Assembly: GCA_030756895.1 (NCBI GenBank)
Contig: JAVBIX010000036.1
Span: forward strand, 3,223-67,222
Source of the DNA: Synechococcus sp. SP2 MAG
GTDB taxonomy: Bacteria > Cyanobacteriota > Cyanobacteriia > PCC-6307 > Cyanobiaceae
Length of the DNA: 64,000 nucleotides
Direction of reading: 5' to 3'
Each line of letters opens with the position of its first letter. Position 1 is the stretch's first letter. The notes beneath the pieces are model-generated. The model saw only the letters and a program-made list of their open reading frames with translations. It was not told the DNA's origin and made no database searches. This document shows positions 55,346 through 64,000 of this stretch, one piece after another. The translations under genes and the position numbers were made by a program.

Positions 55346-57320
55346 CATCCCAAGGGTCGATTCCGCGACGTCCACTTCTCATTCGTTCGTCGGAACGACT
55401 CCCCGTGGACCAGGGGTCATCCTCCCAATCATCGTCTGCGAAGAGTTCGTCTTTGAGCGTTCCCAGCGTGCTGCGAATGCCCTGCAGAGGACCTGCATCG
55501 CTGCTTCGTTCTGCAGAAAGGCGGCGATTTAAACCAAAGAGAGCTTCTTGAAGGCCGCTCACGCCCATCTCTAATTGCTGAGGATCATCCTGCTCAAGCA
55601 GATCCTGAACATCACGCATGGCCATCTCAACGGCCCTTTGCTGTCGTTCGGCACCGTAAGGACCGAGTTCAAGGGCAGCATCACGCAAGCGTCGCTCCGC
55701 TTGAGACACCAAGGTCAGGGCTGAATTGCGCCGCTCAATCGCAGTACGGCGGCGGCGGTCTTCATCTGAACGCGCTTCCGCTTCGGCGAGGAGTGCCTGC
55801 AATTCGTCTTCGTTGAGATTCGATCCCCCCTGAATCGTGACGGATTGCTTTCGGCCGGTGGTTCGATCTGTTGCACTGACTTGAAGGATCCCGTTTGCAT
55901 CAATATCAAAGGCCACCTGAATCTGAGGGACACCGCGTGGTGCAGGCGGAATACCTGACAGGCGGAAACGTCCCAACGACTTGTTGTCTTGCGCCATTTG
56001 ACGCTCACCTTGCCAAACGTGAATTTCCACAGAGGATTGATTGGCACCAGAGGTGCTGAACACGTCGGATTGACGGACTGGAATCGGGGTATTCCGAGGA
56101 ATCAATACTTTCATCAGGCCACCCACGGTTTCCAAGCCAAGGGATAGGGGTGTGACGTCATTCAGCAACAGATCCCTTAGCTCACCGGTGATGATTCCGG
56201 CCTGAACGGCTGCACCCACAGCCACAACTTCATCCGGATTAACGGATTGACACGGGTCGTGAGGAATCAACGTCCTAACGAGCTGCATCACCATGGGCAT
56301 TCTTGTGCTGCCACCCACCAGCACAACGTCGTCAATGTCTTCTGCAAGCCAGCCTGAGTCGCGCAGCGCAACCTGAACGGGCGTTAGCAGTCGATCAAGC
56401 AAATCAGGACAGAGGCTTTCAAATGTTGTGCGATCGAGGGTGGTCTCAATATGAAGAGGACCGTCCTGACCGGTTGCAATAAAAGGAAGCGAAATAGGTG
56501 TAGTGGAAACGCCTGAAAGTTCTTGTTTGGCTTTTTCAGCCGCTTCAGTGAGACGTTGAAGCGCCTGACGATCCCTGCGCAAATCAATTTGATGTTGCTG
56601 GAGAAAGGAATCAGCAAGCCAATCAACGATGAGTTGATCGAAGTCATTGCCACCCAGTTGGGTGTCTCCATTGGTGGATTTCACATCGAAGACACCATTA
56701 GCGATTCGAAGGAGTGAGACATCAAAGGTTCCTCCACCCAGATCGAAAACAAGGACCCGACGAACAGCACTGCGATCAAAGCCATAGGCAAGGGCTGCAG
56801 CTGTGGGCTCATTGAGAATCCGCTCAATCGACAAGCCGGCCAGGCGTCCCGCGTCTCGAGTGGCCTGACGTTGGGCATCATTGAAATAAGCCGGAACCGT
56901 GAGAACGGCCGCATCGACCGTTTCTCCTAGGTAGGTGCTGGCGTCATCGACAAGCTTGCGCAGGATGCTCGAGACCAGCTCTTCAGGGGCATATTCCCTC
57001 TCGGTCTGAGGACAGGCAACACGAACGTTGCCTTGGTTGTTTGCACTCACCGTGTAAGGAACGGTGAGCGTGTTGTCGTCGAGTTCATCCCAGGCGCGTC
57101 CAACAAAACGCTTGAGGTTGGAAAACGTGTTGCGAGGGTTAAGGACAAGTTGGCGTCTAGCGGGCTGACCAACCAGAAGCTCATCCTCTTTGGTGTATCC
57201 AACAACCGATGGGGTTGTCCTCGTGCCTTCCGCGTTGGCAATCACCACCGGTCGACCCGCTTCGAGCACGGCGACGACGGAGTTCGTGGTTCCCAGGTCG
57301 ATTCCGACGATCCGGCCCAT
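55329..57320 (-). CDS. dnaK: Hsp70 chaperone DnaK
   Basis: This ATP-dependent chaperone has 663 residues. The ATPase domain begins MGRIVGIDLGTTNSVVAVLE and includes AVLTVPAYFNDAQRQATRDA, VLVFDLGGGTFDVSLLRI and VVLVGGSTRMPMVMQLV. The substrate-binding domain includes DVTPLSLGLETVGG and FDIDANGILQVSATDRTTGR. The C-terminus is acidic and aromatic (DDDWEDDPWST, ending GIDPWDDDFYR) and lacks the EEVD-type or usual DnaK ending. Cyanobacteria carry several DnaK paralogs; which one this is cannot be told here. It sits directly upstream of its J partner. Confidence 0.95.
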   Translation of the reverse strand: MGRIVGIDLGTTNSVVAVLEAGRPVVIANAEGTRTTPSVVGYTKEDELLVGQPARRQLVLNPRNTFSNLKRFVGRAWDELDDNTLTVPYTVSANNQGNVRVACPQTEREYAPEELVSSILRKLVDDASTYLGETVDAAVLTVPAYFNDAQRQATRDAGRLAGLSIERILNEPTAAALAYGFDRSAVRRVLVFDLGGGTFDVSLLRIANGVFDVKSTNGDTQLGGNDFDQLIVDWLADSFLQQHQIDLRRDRQALQRLTEAAEKAKQELSGVSTTPISLPFIATGQDGPLHIETTLDRTTFESLCPDLLDRLLTPVQVALRDSGWLAEDIDDVVLVGGSTRMPMVMQLVRTLIPHDPCQSVNPDEVVAVGAAVQAGIITGELRDLLLNDVTPLSLGLETVGGLMKVLIPRNTPIPVRQSDVFSTSGANQSSVEIHVWQGERQMAQDNKSLGRFRLSGIPPAPRGVPQIQVAFDIDANGILQVSATDRTTGRKQSVTIQGGSNLNEDELQALLAEAEARSDEDRRRRTAIERRNSALTLVSQAERRLRDAALELGPYGAERQQRAVEMAMRDVQDLLEQDDPQQLEMGVSGLQEALFGLNRRLSAERSSDAGPLQGIRSTLGTLKDELFADDDWEDDPWSTGSRSDERMRSGRRGIDPWDDDFYR

Positions 57321-57462
57321 AACCGCGCATTTGGTGACCCCAAGCTAACGGGCCAAACTCCAATCACCAAACTCTCCTGTGGAGGAATCCTGTGGTGTTC
57401 TTTCGCTTACAAGCAAAACAGCAGACATACGGGTACGGTTCGGCAATCTGTCTGCCTGCAGA

Positions 57463-58410
57463 GTGACCCAATTCAAGGCTCAATACCTACTTCGAAGCAG
57501 ACCGCCAGCGGAAAAGTTCGTCGATGGCAGCTTTCAGAAGTTGGTCGTGGTCATGGCCTCCATGGTTGCTCTGATTCTCATTTCCATCCTTGTGGTGGTG
57601 TTTTGGGGATCCTTGGAGTCGATGGGGCGCTATGGACTGAATTTTTTGATCACGTCCAACTGGAACCCTGTTGATGACGAATATGGTGCTTTCACGGCAA
57701 TTTATGGAACGTTGGTGACCTCTCTTTTTGCATTGGTCATTGCTGTTCCTTTGGGCGTAGGCACTGCAATATTCATTACAGAAAATATTATTCCGCTCAA
57801 AGTAAGAAACATCATTGGCTTAATGGTGGAGCTCTTGGCGGCTATTCCTTCAGTCGTTTTAGGATTGTGGGCAATCTTTATTTTAGAACCTCTTATTCGA
57901 CCATTTCTTATGTTTTTGTATGAGGATTTTGGTTGGATACCTATTTTTAGCACTGAACCTTTAGGTCCAGGAATGGCCCCAGCTATCTTGATCTTAGTTG
58001 TGATGATTTTACCGATCATTACTGCAATTGCCCGTGATTCATTGAATCAAGTGCCGATTCAACTCCGTCAAGCCGCTTATGGAGTTGGTGCCACGCGTTG
58101 GGGAGCCATTTTGAATGTCATCTTGCCCGCAGCGATATCAGGAATTGTTGGTGGAGTGATGCTTGCCCTTGGAAGAGCAATGGGAGAAACCATGGCTGTC
58201 ACTATGATTATAGGAAATTCAAATGTATTTAGTTGGTCATTATTAGCTCCAGGAAATACTATTTCTGCCATGCTCGCGAATCAGTTTGGAGAGGCGGATG
58301 TAGGGCAACTCTCCTCACTAATGTATGCAGCTTTTGTTTTGATGGTCCTGACGTTGCTAGTCAATGTGTTTGCACAATGGCTGGTAAAACGACTGAGTCT
58401 TAAGTATTAA
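57463..58410 (+). CDS. pstC: Phosphate ABC transporter permease PstC
   Basis: PstC is one of two membrane subunits of the high-affinity phosphate importer. The 315-residue form starts at a GTG (MTQFKAQYLLRSRPPAEKFV). Several hydrophobic helices follow, with the permease EAA-like motif in RQAAYGVGATRWGAILNVIL and GRAMGETMAVTMIIG near residue 250. The track ORF begins 28 codons upstream. No clear Pho-box repeat was recognised in the 140 bp upstream. It is 3 nt before pstA. Confidence 0.93.
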   Translation: MTQFKAQYLLRSRPPAEKFVDGSFQKLVVVMASMVALILISILVVVFWGSLESMGRYGLNFLITSNWNPVDDEYGAFTAIYGTLVTSLFALVIAVPLGVGTAIFITENIIPLKVRNIIGLMVELLAAIPSVVLGLWAIFILEPLIRPFLMFLYEDFGWIPIFSTEPLGPGMAPAILILVVMILPIITAIARDSLNQVPIQLRQAAYGVGATRWGAILNVILPAAISGIVGGVMLALGRAMGETMAVTMIIGNSNVFSWSLLAPGNTISAMLANQFGEADVGQLSSLMYAAFVLMVLTLLVNVFAQWLVKRLSLKY

Positions 58411-58413
58411 TCT

Positions 58414-59316
58414 ATGAAATATCACTCAATTGCAAGGTCGTCAGGAGGAATGCCTGACCTCGGTTACAAAAATTGGCAAAAGCGCAACATTGTAAATCGC
58501 CTTTTATCTGTACTGGCAGGGTTGTTTTCATTCCTGTGTATCTTGCCACTGATTGCTGTCCTTGCTTACATCTTAATAAAGGGAATATCAACATTTAACT
58601 TAGATCTTTTCACCAAACTCCCACCCCCTCCAGGTGGGGAAGGTGGAGGCTTCGGCAATGCAATTCTTGGAAGTATTATTGTCACAACAATTGCGGCATT
58701 AATTGCGATTCCTATTGGTGTTGGAGGTGGAATTTACTTGGCCGAATATTCTACAGGTCGTGGATTTTCGCAGTTCATACGTTTCGGCACCAATGTTCTT
58801 GCTGGTGTTCCATCCATTATTGCTGGTGTTTTCGTTTATGGAGTAATTGTTTCTACGCGCATTCTTTTTGGCAATACCTTCAGCGCGATTGCAGGCGGAA
58901 CAGCTCTTTCTGTTTTAATGCTGCCCACCGTTGTCAAGACAACGGATGAAGGCTTGAAACTTGTTTCCAACGACCTAAGGCGTGCTGCACTCGGAGTTGG
59001 AGCATCGCGTTTCGTGACAGTAAGTCAAATCACACTTCCCAAGGCGTTTACCCCAATTGCAACTGGAGTGGTGTTGTCAATCGCTAGGGCGGCTGGTGAA
59101 ACTGCACCTTTGATCTTTACGGCGCTCTTTTCTCCGTTTTGGCCGAATGGGATTTTTGATCCCATTGCAACATTATCTGTCTTAATTTACAATTTTTCTG
59201 CTCAGCCTTATGATCTTCAAAATCAACTCGCTTGGTCAGCCTCCTTTCTTCTAGTTGTGTTCATATTGGCTCTTAATCTGCTTGCTCGCTGGCTTGGGCG
59301 ATTCGCTAGCAAATGA
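58414..59316 (+). CDS. pstA: Phosphate ABC transporter permease PstA
   Basis: PstA is the second permease of the importer, 300 residues long. Hydrophobic helices start at LLSVLAGLFSFLCILPLIAV. The motif segments are IPIGVGGGIYLAEYSTGRGF, LKLVSNDLRRAALGVGASRF and ARAAGETAPLIFTALFSPF. A glycine-rich external loop (PPPGGEGGGFGN) lies near residue 72. It follows pstC closely and precedes pstB by 55 nt. Confidence 0.95.
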   Translation: MKYHSIARSSGGMPDLGYKNWQKRNIVNRLLSVLAGLFSFLCILPLIAVLAYILIKGISTFNLDLFTKLPPPPGGEGGGFGNAILGSIIVTTIAALIAIPIGVGGGIYLAEYSTGRGFSQFIRFGTNVLAGVPSIIAGVFVYGVIVSTRILFGNTFSAIAGGTALSVLMLPTVVKTTDEGLKLVSNDLRRAALGVGASRFVTVSQITLPKAFTPIATGVVLSIARAAGETAPLIFTALFSPFWPNGIFDPIATLSVLIYNFSAQPYDLQNQLAWSASFLLVVFILALNLLARWLGRFASK

Positions 59317-59371
59317 TATCCACCATTAATGGTGTTACCCCCTTATTGCCGACACTGATTTTTCTCCAGCC

Positions 59372-60190
59372 ATGACAGCTACATCATCCTCTCAATCAGC
59401 TCATTCGAATTTAGATATATGCCTATCTATTCAAAATACAACAATTAGCTATGGAGACTTTGAGGCATTAAAAAATGTATTTTGTGATATTCCACGAGGA
59501 CAAGTCACTGCTTTTATTGGCCCTTCGGGTTGTGGAAAGTCCACCCTCTTAAGAGCCATTAACAGGATGAACGATTTGATTGAGGGTTGTTCACTCAAGG
59601 GAAGAATTCTTTTTGATGGTGCTGATTTATATGCTCCTGATGTTGATCCAGTTGAAGTTCGACGTCGAATCGGAATGGTTTTTCAGCAACCTAATCCTTT
59701 CCCGAAGAGCATCTATGAAAACATTGCATTTGGTGCACGTATTAATGGCTATGATGGCAATATGGATGAATTAGTGGAGCGGTCACTACGCCAGGCAGCT
59801 GTATGGGATGAATGCAAAGACAAGCTCAAAGAGAGTGGAAATTCTCTTTCAGGTGGTCAACAGCAGCGTCTATGTATTGCACGCACTATCGCAATTGAAC
59901 CTGAAGTAATCTTAATGGATGAACCATGTTCTGCGCTCGATCCAATCTCTACCTTGAAAATCGAAGAAACCATTCATGAGCTGAAGAAGAGTTTCACAAT
60001 CGTGATCGTGACTCATAACATGCAGCAGGCTGTACGTGTGAGTGATACGACAGCTTTCTTTAATGCTGAAGCTGTTGAGGGGGGATCAGGAAAAGTTGGT
60101 TATCTCGTCGAATTTAATGATACCGATAAAATTTTCAACGCCCCATCACAGCAGGCCACCCAGGATTATGTTTCAGGACGCTTTGGATAA
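59372..60190 (+). CDS. pstB: Phosphate ABC transporter ATP-binding protein PstB
   Basis: PstB hydrolyses ATP to drive phosphate import. The 272-residue protein has Walker A ([20 protein letters not shown]), the Q-loop region [20 protein letters not shown], the signature [18 protein letters not shown] and Walker B ([13 protein letters not shown]). The switch His is in [13 protein letters not shown]. pstS, the binding protein, is not in the window. Confidence 0.97.
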   Translation: MTATSSSQSAHSNLDICLSIQNTTISYGDFEALKNVFCDIPRGQVTAFIGPSGCGKSTLLRAINRMNDLIEGCSLKGRILFDGADLYAPDVDPVEVRRRIGMVFQQPNPFPKSIYENIAFGARINGYDGNMDELVERSLRQAAVWDECKDKLKESGNSLSGGQQQRLCIARTIAIEPEVILMDEPCSALDPISTLKIEETIHELKKSFTIVIVTHNMQQAVRVSDTTAFFNAEAVEGGSGKVGYLVEFNDTDKIFNAPSQQATQDYVSGRFG

Positions 60191-60371
60191 TTGATTCATT
60201 TGAATATGCTGTTGAGCGTGTATTCATGCGATGATAATCCTGTCACCAATTAGTAATTATTTCTTGCTTTTGTTTTCGATTCGTTGATTAAGCTTTAGTT
60301 GTTCTTTTCAATTAACAAGCGGCTTTTTATAACTTTTTTGTTCCACTTCAGATCAATGATGGGATTCCAAT
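60191..60371. other. AT-rich spacer between pstB and the tRNA terminator
   Basis: About 180 bp of AT-rich sequence follow pstB. No gene, clear pstB terminator or promoter was recognised. The opposite-strand tRNA terminator begins at its far end. Confidence 0.4.
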
Positions 60372-60398
60372 AAAAAACCCCTCGCGATGAAGGGGTTT
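60372..60398 (-). terminator. Rho-independent terminator downstream of tRNA-Ser
   Basis: On the minus strand the sequence reads AAACCCCT, an 8-nt loop, AGGGGTTTTTTA. This is a strong stem followed by a T run. It lies about 14 nt beyond the tRNA 3' end and points the same way. Confidence 0.85.
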
Positions 60399-60412
60399 GA
60401 TTTTGAGCTAAC

Positions 60413-60498
60413 GGAGAGGGAGGGATTCGAACCCTCGATAGAGTTGCCCCTATACAGCATTTCCAGTGCTGCGCCTTCGACCACTCGGCCACCTCTCC
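60413..60498 (-). tRNA. tRNA-Ser (anticodon GGA)
   Basis: Read on the minus strand, the 86-nt gene begins GGAGAGGTGGCCGAGTGG and ends CCCTCTCC, giving a full acceptor stem. The anticodon arm contains CTGGAAA (GGA anticodon), and a long variable arm is present, as expected for a class II tRNA-Ser. The T arm GGTTCGAATCC is standard. CCA is not encoded. Confidence 0.95.
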
Positions 60499-60544
60499 AG
60501 TGGCTGAAGTGAGAATGTAGCAGGGCGTTTCCTGAGGGCCTGAT

Positions 60545-60913
60545 ATGAGACCAAGCCACACAGTCACAATTCACTGGCCTCAGGCTGGACGAACGATCAC
60601 CCATCAGGTCCCTGAGGGGGAGTACATCCTCCAAAGCTTTGAGCAGCAGGGAGATCCGCTTCCTTTCTCTTGCCGCAATGGCTGCTGTACGTCTTGCGCT
60701 GTGAGAGTTCAACGGGGAAACCTCGATCAGGCTGAGGCCATGGGACTTTCAAAAGAGCTCAGGCAACAGGGGTATGGACTGCTTTGCGTTGCAAGAGCCA
60801 TCGGGCCTCTCGAAGCGGTCACGCAAGATGAAGATGAGGTTTATGAATTGCAGTTTGGTCGTCATTTCGGTCGTGGTCAGGTACGGCCTGGCCTTCCTTT
60901 GGAGGAGGAGTGA
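60545..60913 (+). CDS. 2Fe-2S plant-type ferredoxin
   Basis: The 122-residue protein has the ferredoxin cluster loop FSCRNGCCTSCAVRV (C-x4-C-x2-C) near residue 43, and a fourth Cys in GYGLLCVARAIGP. The C-terminal 35 residues extend beyond classical PetF and end RPGLPLEEE, resembling FdC-type extended ferredoxins. It carries electrons in the stroma-like cytoplasm; partners are unknown. Its stop overlaps the start of the SuhB-like gene (TGATGA-type junction). Confidence 0.9.
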   Translation: MRPSHTVTIHWPQAGRTITHQVPEGEYILQSFEQQGDPLPFSCRNGCCTSCAVRVQRGNLDQAEAMGLSKELRQQGYGLLCVARAIGPLEAVTQDEDEVYELQFGRHFGRGQVRPGLPLEEE

Positions 60914-61779
60914 TGACTTCAGCACTGAATTGCCGGCAAGTTGCCATCGATGCTGATCTCGACGCCTCGAGCCAGCAAGTGCTTGCTGAGATCGCTCGAA
61001 CGGCTTCAAATCTGGGAGCCGCCGTGCTCATGCAGCATTACGGACGCCTTAGCAGCATCGAAAGTAAGGGTCGCGTTGGCGACTTAGTAACCAACGCCGA
61101 TCTAGCCGCTGAACAGGTCGTTCTCGACTATTTGAGAGAACACACCCCAACGATTGCAATTCTTGCCGAAGAATCTGGATCAAGTGGAACCCAAGGCGCT
61201 TTGTGCTGGTGCGTGGATCCTCTCGACGGAACCACGAATTTTGCACACGGTTATCCCTTTTTTGCCACATCAGTTGGGTTGATCTGGAAGGGGCAGCCAC
61301 TGCTGGGTTCAGTGGCAGTGCCTTTCCTAAACGAGACCTACTGGTGTTCTCCCAACCAAGGGAGCTTTCTGAACGACAACCCCATTCACGTCAGTGACTG
61401 CAGCAGCTTGCAGGACAGTCTTCTCGTTACGGGTTTTGCATACGACAGGCATGAACTGATCGATAACAATTACGCCGAGTTTTGTTGGCTAACCCATCGT
61501 TGTCGTGGTGTTCGTCGGGGTGGGGCCGCCGCCGTTGATCTTGCTTTTGTGGCCACAGGGCGACTGGATGGTTATTGGGAACGTGGTTTGGCCCCATGGG
61601 ATCTTGCAGCAGGCGCTGCCTTGGTGGCGTGTGCTGGTGGTTCCGTTGGTGATTACAAAGACTCCGCATTTGATGTGGTGCAAGGAAGAATTCTCGCGAC
61701 GTCACCAAGACTCCACCTTCCACTCAAGCAAGAGCTTGCTTGCGTGAGCCCTTTACCACCCAAGCTTTATGGGGCTTGA
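60913..61779 (+). CDS. Inositol monophosphatase / SuhB-family phosphatase
   Basis: The 288-residue protein has the metal-dependent phosphatase motifs ILAEESGSSG, the DPLDGTTNFAHGYPFFAT site near residue 100, and the second metal site YWERGLAPWDLAAGAALVAC. The family hydrolyses inositol phosphates and related sugar or histidinol phosphates. Substrate is not clear here. The next gene is hisZ, and HisN-type activity on histidinol phosphate is possible, but this is speculation. ATG at 60913 is chosen over a GTG one codon earlier. Confidence 0.88.
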   Translation: MTSALNCRQVAIDADLDASSQQVLAEIARTASNLGAAVLMQHYGRLSSIESKGRVGDLVTNADLAAEQVVLDYLREHTPTIAILAEESGSSGTQGALCWCVDPLDGTTNFAHGYPFFATSVGLIWKGQPLLGSVAVPFLNETYWCSPNQGSFLNDNPIHVSDCSSLQDSLLVTGFAYDRHELIDNNYAEFCWLTHRCRGVRRGGAAAVDLAFVATGRLDGYWERGLAPWDLAAGAALVACAGGSVGDYKDSAFDVVQGRILATSPRLHLPLKQELACVSPLPPKLYGA

Positions 61780-61826
61780 GGATCGGCAGTCATAGGATCG
61801 CTGTTCGTGATTCATTGACTAGCTGG

Positions 61827-63005
61827 ATGGCCCTGCAACCCGCCACGGGCGCTCGAGATCTGAATCCGAAGCAAGTCCAACAAAATCAGTATCTAAGGGA
61901 ACAGCTGGCGACGGTCTATCGCCACTGGGGATACGACGAAGTCTCTCCACCTCAGGTGGAACGGCTCGACACACTCATGGCCGGTGGTGCAATTGCAAGC
62001 CATGACGTGGTTCGACTTGTGGCCGATGATCCTCTGGGTCTTCGACCAGAGATGACAGCGTCAATTGCAAGAGCAGCCTGCACAAGACTGAAGGATCGAC
62101 CTAGGCCGCTGCGACTTTGTGCTTGCGGAACCATTTTCGAGAGCCGTACGGCAGAAGAGGGGGGGCTGTGCATCGAAGAAAAACTGCACAGTGGCGTAGA
62201 ACTCTTTGGCGTCAAAGATCTGGCAGCAGAACTTGAACTTCTAACTCTTCTCTTAGAAGCCATGAATGCTCTCTCGCTACTGGGAGAACATCAGCCGCAA
62301 CTTTTGATTGGGCATACCTCTTTGATGGAATTGGTCTTGGCGCCATTTGAGCAACCCATTCGGGAAGAGATTCGCAGCTGCTTAATTCAGTACGACCGGC
62401 TTGGACTAGAAGCGATGGGCCTTGAAGCTGCGGATCTCGCGCGACTGGTGAACCTTCTGGACTGTCGTGGCACGCCCAAGACCATTCTTGATCTGTTGGG
62501 AGAAAGCTTTGGTTCACAACCTGTGCTCAATGAATTGAAGCGATTATTCGTACATCTCAGTCCACTTGCTAAACAACAATCGTTGGCACTTCAATTGGAT
62601 CCAACCTTTCATCCTCACCATGAGCTGTATGACGGCTTGGTATTTCAGCTCGTCTGTCAGGGGGTTTCAGCTCCGGTGGTGATTGCCCGCGGAGGCCGAT
62701 ATGACGGATTGGTAGAGCGATGCGGAGAAAGCGAGGTGAATGCAGGAGGTGTTGGATTTAGTTTCTGTCTCGACGATATTCGTAATCTTCCTGGCTCAAG
62801 TTCTGAGAATCCCAAAAGAGAATCTACAACGTTAGTTTGCTGGAGTGATAACTCAAGTCTTGAAAAAGCGCTCTTAAAACAAACAAGCTGGCATGCACAA
62901 GGACAAGTCGCTCAATGTGACCTTAAGCCTTGTTGCAATCGAGAAGAAGCTGAACAGCGACTCAAAACTTCGGGATGTAACACCATCGACTGGCTCTCTG
63001 ACTAG
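61827..63005 (+). CDS. hisZ: ATP phosphoribosyltransferase regulatory subunit HisZ
   Basis: HisZ is a catalytically inactive histidyl-tRNA-synthetase-like partner of the short HisG in histidine synthesis. The 392-residue form begins MALQPATGARDLNPKQVQQN. Class II-like motif 2 (RLCACGTIFESRTAEEGG) and LGLRPEMTASIARAACTRLK are present. The C-terminus lacks the normal anticodon-binding domain, consistent with HisZ rather than HisS. The ATG at 61827 is favoured; the track begins 29 codons upstream inside the SuhB-like gene. Confidence 0.9.
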   Translation: MALQPATGARDLNPKQVQQNQYLREQLATVYRHWGYDEVSPPQVERLDTLMAGGAIASHDVVRLVADDPLGLRPEMTASIARAACTRLKDRPRPLRLCACGTIFESRTAEEGGLCIEEKLHSGVELFGVKDLAAELELLTLLLEAMNALSLLGEHQPQLLIGHTSLMELVLAPFEQPIREEIRSCLIQYDRLGLEAMGLEAADLARLVNLLDCRGTPKTILDLLGESFGSQPVLNELKRLFVHLSPLAKQQSLALQLDPTFHPHHELYDGLVFQLVCQGVSAPVVIARGGRYDGLVERCGESEVNAGGVGFSFCLDDIRNLPGSSSENPKRESTTLVCWSDNSSLEKALLKQTSWHAQGQVAQCDLKPCCNREEAEQRLKTSGCNTIDWLSD

Positions 63006-63032
63006 ATTGACAGCAAGAGACAACCAACAGCT

Positions 63033-63257
63033 ATGGCACACTCGATCGTCACCGACATCTGCGAGGGCGTGGCTGACTGTGTTGATGCTTGTCCTGTTGC
63101 CTGCATCAACCCAGGGAATGGAAAAAACAAAAAAGGAACAGATTTCTATTGGATTGATTTCAATACATGTATTGATTGTGGCATTTGTCTCCAAGTTTGC
63201 CCTGTGGCTAATGCCATCCTCCCTGAAGAGAGAGCAGATCTACAAACTCCTGGCTAA
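63033..63257 (+). CDS. 4Fe-4S dicluster ferredoxin
   Basis: The 74-residue protein is a small bacterial-type ferredoxin. The cysteine patterns are DICEGVADCVDACPVACI and FNTCIDCGICLQVCPVANAI, so both halves can hold an Fe-S cluster; the first has an atypical longer spacing, as in 7Fe FdxA-type proteins. It is a likely soluble electron carrier. It begins 27 nt after hisZ. Confidence 0.92.
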   Translation: MAHSIVTDICEGVADCVDACPVACINPGNGKNKKGTDFYWIDFNTCIDCGICLQVCPVANAILPEERADLQTPG

Positions 63258-63542
63258 AAGCTAATTTCCGAAGCGTACGAATCGAATTGTCGATCATAAA
63301 AATTCTGCTTTTGAAAAAACTTATGTTTTAATGAGTATGCGTAGAATTATTTGATGAATTCATAGACGATGTTTAAGTTTTATTTTTGCCTAAAGCAAAG
63401 TCTTATCTCCAAAATCTGCATCCGATTGAGTCTGTGGCATCAAACGAGCAAGAGACTAGTCGGAGGTTCGGAGAACCCCCTCAATAGGCTGTTGTGTCCT
63501 GATGGCTTCTATCTATAAAATTTGGTTTTTAACGTTGCTGTC
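63258..63542. other. Intergenic region upstream of htpG
   Basis: About 285 bp separate the ferredoxin and htpG. The sequence is AT-rich near 63290-63400. A small hairpin (ggttc-gga-gaacc) lies near 63465. TATAAAAT (near 63515) could be a -10 element. No CIRCE-type heat-shock repeat was recognised. Confidence 0.4.
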
Positions 63543-64000
63543 ATGTCGGTGTTGGACGAACAGGGTCAAATTCAGATCCACACCGAGAATATTTTCCCGA
63601 TCATCAAAAAGGCTGTTTATTCCGGCCATGAGGTGTTTCTGCGAGAACTTGTCAGCAATGGCGTCGATGCCATCAGCAAGCGTCGAATGGCGGCAATGGC
63701 GGGAGATTGTAGTGAAGGAGAGGATGGCACTCTCAAAATTCACATAGACCGAGAGGCAAAAACACTCACCATTTCCGATAATGGAATTGGGATGACAGCA
63801 GATGAAGTGAAGCGCTACATCAATCAAGTAGCTTTTTCAAGCGCTGAAGATTTTCTCGAAAAATATAAGCAAGAAGATGATGCCATCATCGGACATTTTG
63901 GGTTGGGTTTTTACTCGAGCTTCATGGTGGCGGAACGCGTTGAATTACTCACCAAATCTGCTAAGCCCAACAATGAAGCCGTGCGATGGTCCTGTGACGG
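63543..64000 (+). CDS. htpG: Hsp90 chaperone HtpG (5' part)
   Basis: The frame opens at the ATG at 63543 (MSVLDEQGQIQIHTENIFPI) and remains open for 152 codons to the window end, so it is absent from the ORF track. The N-terminal ATPase motifs of Hsp90 are present: VFLRELVSNGVDAISKRRMA, TISDNGIGMTADEVKRYI and IIGHFGLGFYSSFMVAERVE. The upstream region may hold its promoter. The product is a cytoplasmic chaperone. A plus-strand ORF at 63502-63747 is an overlapping shadow. Confidence 0.93.
   Translation, partial: MSVLDEQGQIQIHTENIFPIIKKAVYSGHEVFLRELVSNGVDAISKRRMAAMAGDCSEGEDGTLKIHIDREAKTLTISDNGIGMTADEVKRYINQVAFSSAEDFLEKYKQEDDAIIGHFGLGFYSSFMVAERVELLTKSAKPNNEAVRWSCD

Noticed and set aside
63502-63747. 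81-residue ORF before htpG
   Set aside because: It overlaps htpG in another frame; the htpG frame is clearly the real one.

Overview
The window is a dense stretch of chromosome from a picocyanobacterium, most likely a marine Synechococcus. The evidence is an allophycocyanin-B gene (apcD), a short cyanobacterial-type Hfq, a group 3 sigma factor, Ycf35-like (DUF1257), DUF3110, DUF1995, DUF3370 and DUF4330 proteins, the protoporphyrinogen oxidase HemJ, and an aerobic cobaltochelatase CobN next to B12-dependent MetH. Base composition looks close to even. Genes are packed tightly, with many 4-nt stop/start overlaps and several convergent genes overlapping at their 3' ends. The species assignment is inference; no rRNA or other decisive marker is present.

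Layout. 1-9 kb: metG, an almost empty 0.6-kb gap, an FAD-dependent oxidoreductase, the rpmG-rpsR-RNase R/II cluster, and pheT. 9-19 kb: an RlmD-type rRNA methyltransferase, apcD with a clear terminator, a 0.8-kb gene-poor region carrying many GTCTC/GAGAC motifs, a ribbon-helix-helix/J-domain fusion protein, a DUF3370 secreted protein, a tiny ORF, a sigma factor, an Ap4A phosphorylase-like protein, SpoIID-like and SDR genes that share a CATG start, a DUF2237 protein and two small conserved-looking proteins. 19-28 kb: metH, ilvE, cobN. 28-34 kb: a small unknown protein, a PHP phosphoesterase, hemJ, a photolyase-related protein, a small secreted protein, uvrC, coaD and a coiled-coil DivIVA-like protein. 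34-45 kb: dacB, DUF4330, DUF1995, a cysteine desulfurase, dapF with an unusual Cys-containing tail, hfq, leuS, pgi and a possible lysozyme-like envelope protein. 45-57 kb: an amidase, an M61 peptidase, a Ycf35-like protein, purN, argC, ribBA, a cyclophilin, mtnP, murQ, DUF3110 and a dnaJ-dnaK pair. 57-64 kb: pstC-pstA-pstB, tRNA-Ser(GGA), a 2Fe-2S ferredoxin, a SuhB-like phosphatase, hisZ, a 4Fe-4S ferredoxin and the 5' part of htpG.

Most genes are housekeeping: translation (metG, pheT, leuS, rpsR, rpmG, tRNA-Ser), one-carbon, methionine and B12 metabolism (metH, mtnP, cobN), amino acid, purine and riboflavin biosynthesis, peptidoglycan turnover (dacB, amidase, murQ, SpoIID-like), protein folding (dnaK/J, htpG, cyclophilin) and phosphate import.

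The most unusual part is 11.16-14.7 kb. A noncoding interval holds at least nine exact GTCTC/GAGAC pentamers, several arranged as GTCTC-N4-GAGAC palindromes or as 12-bp direct repeats. It lies beside a gene whose product appears to join an N-terminal ribbon-helix-helix DNA-binding segment to a C-terminal J domain. A link between protein and repeats is a hypothesis. No CRISPR array, insertion sequence, prophage or rRNA gene was seen.
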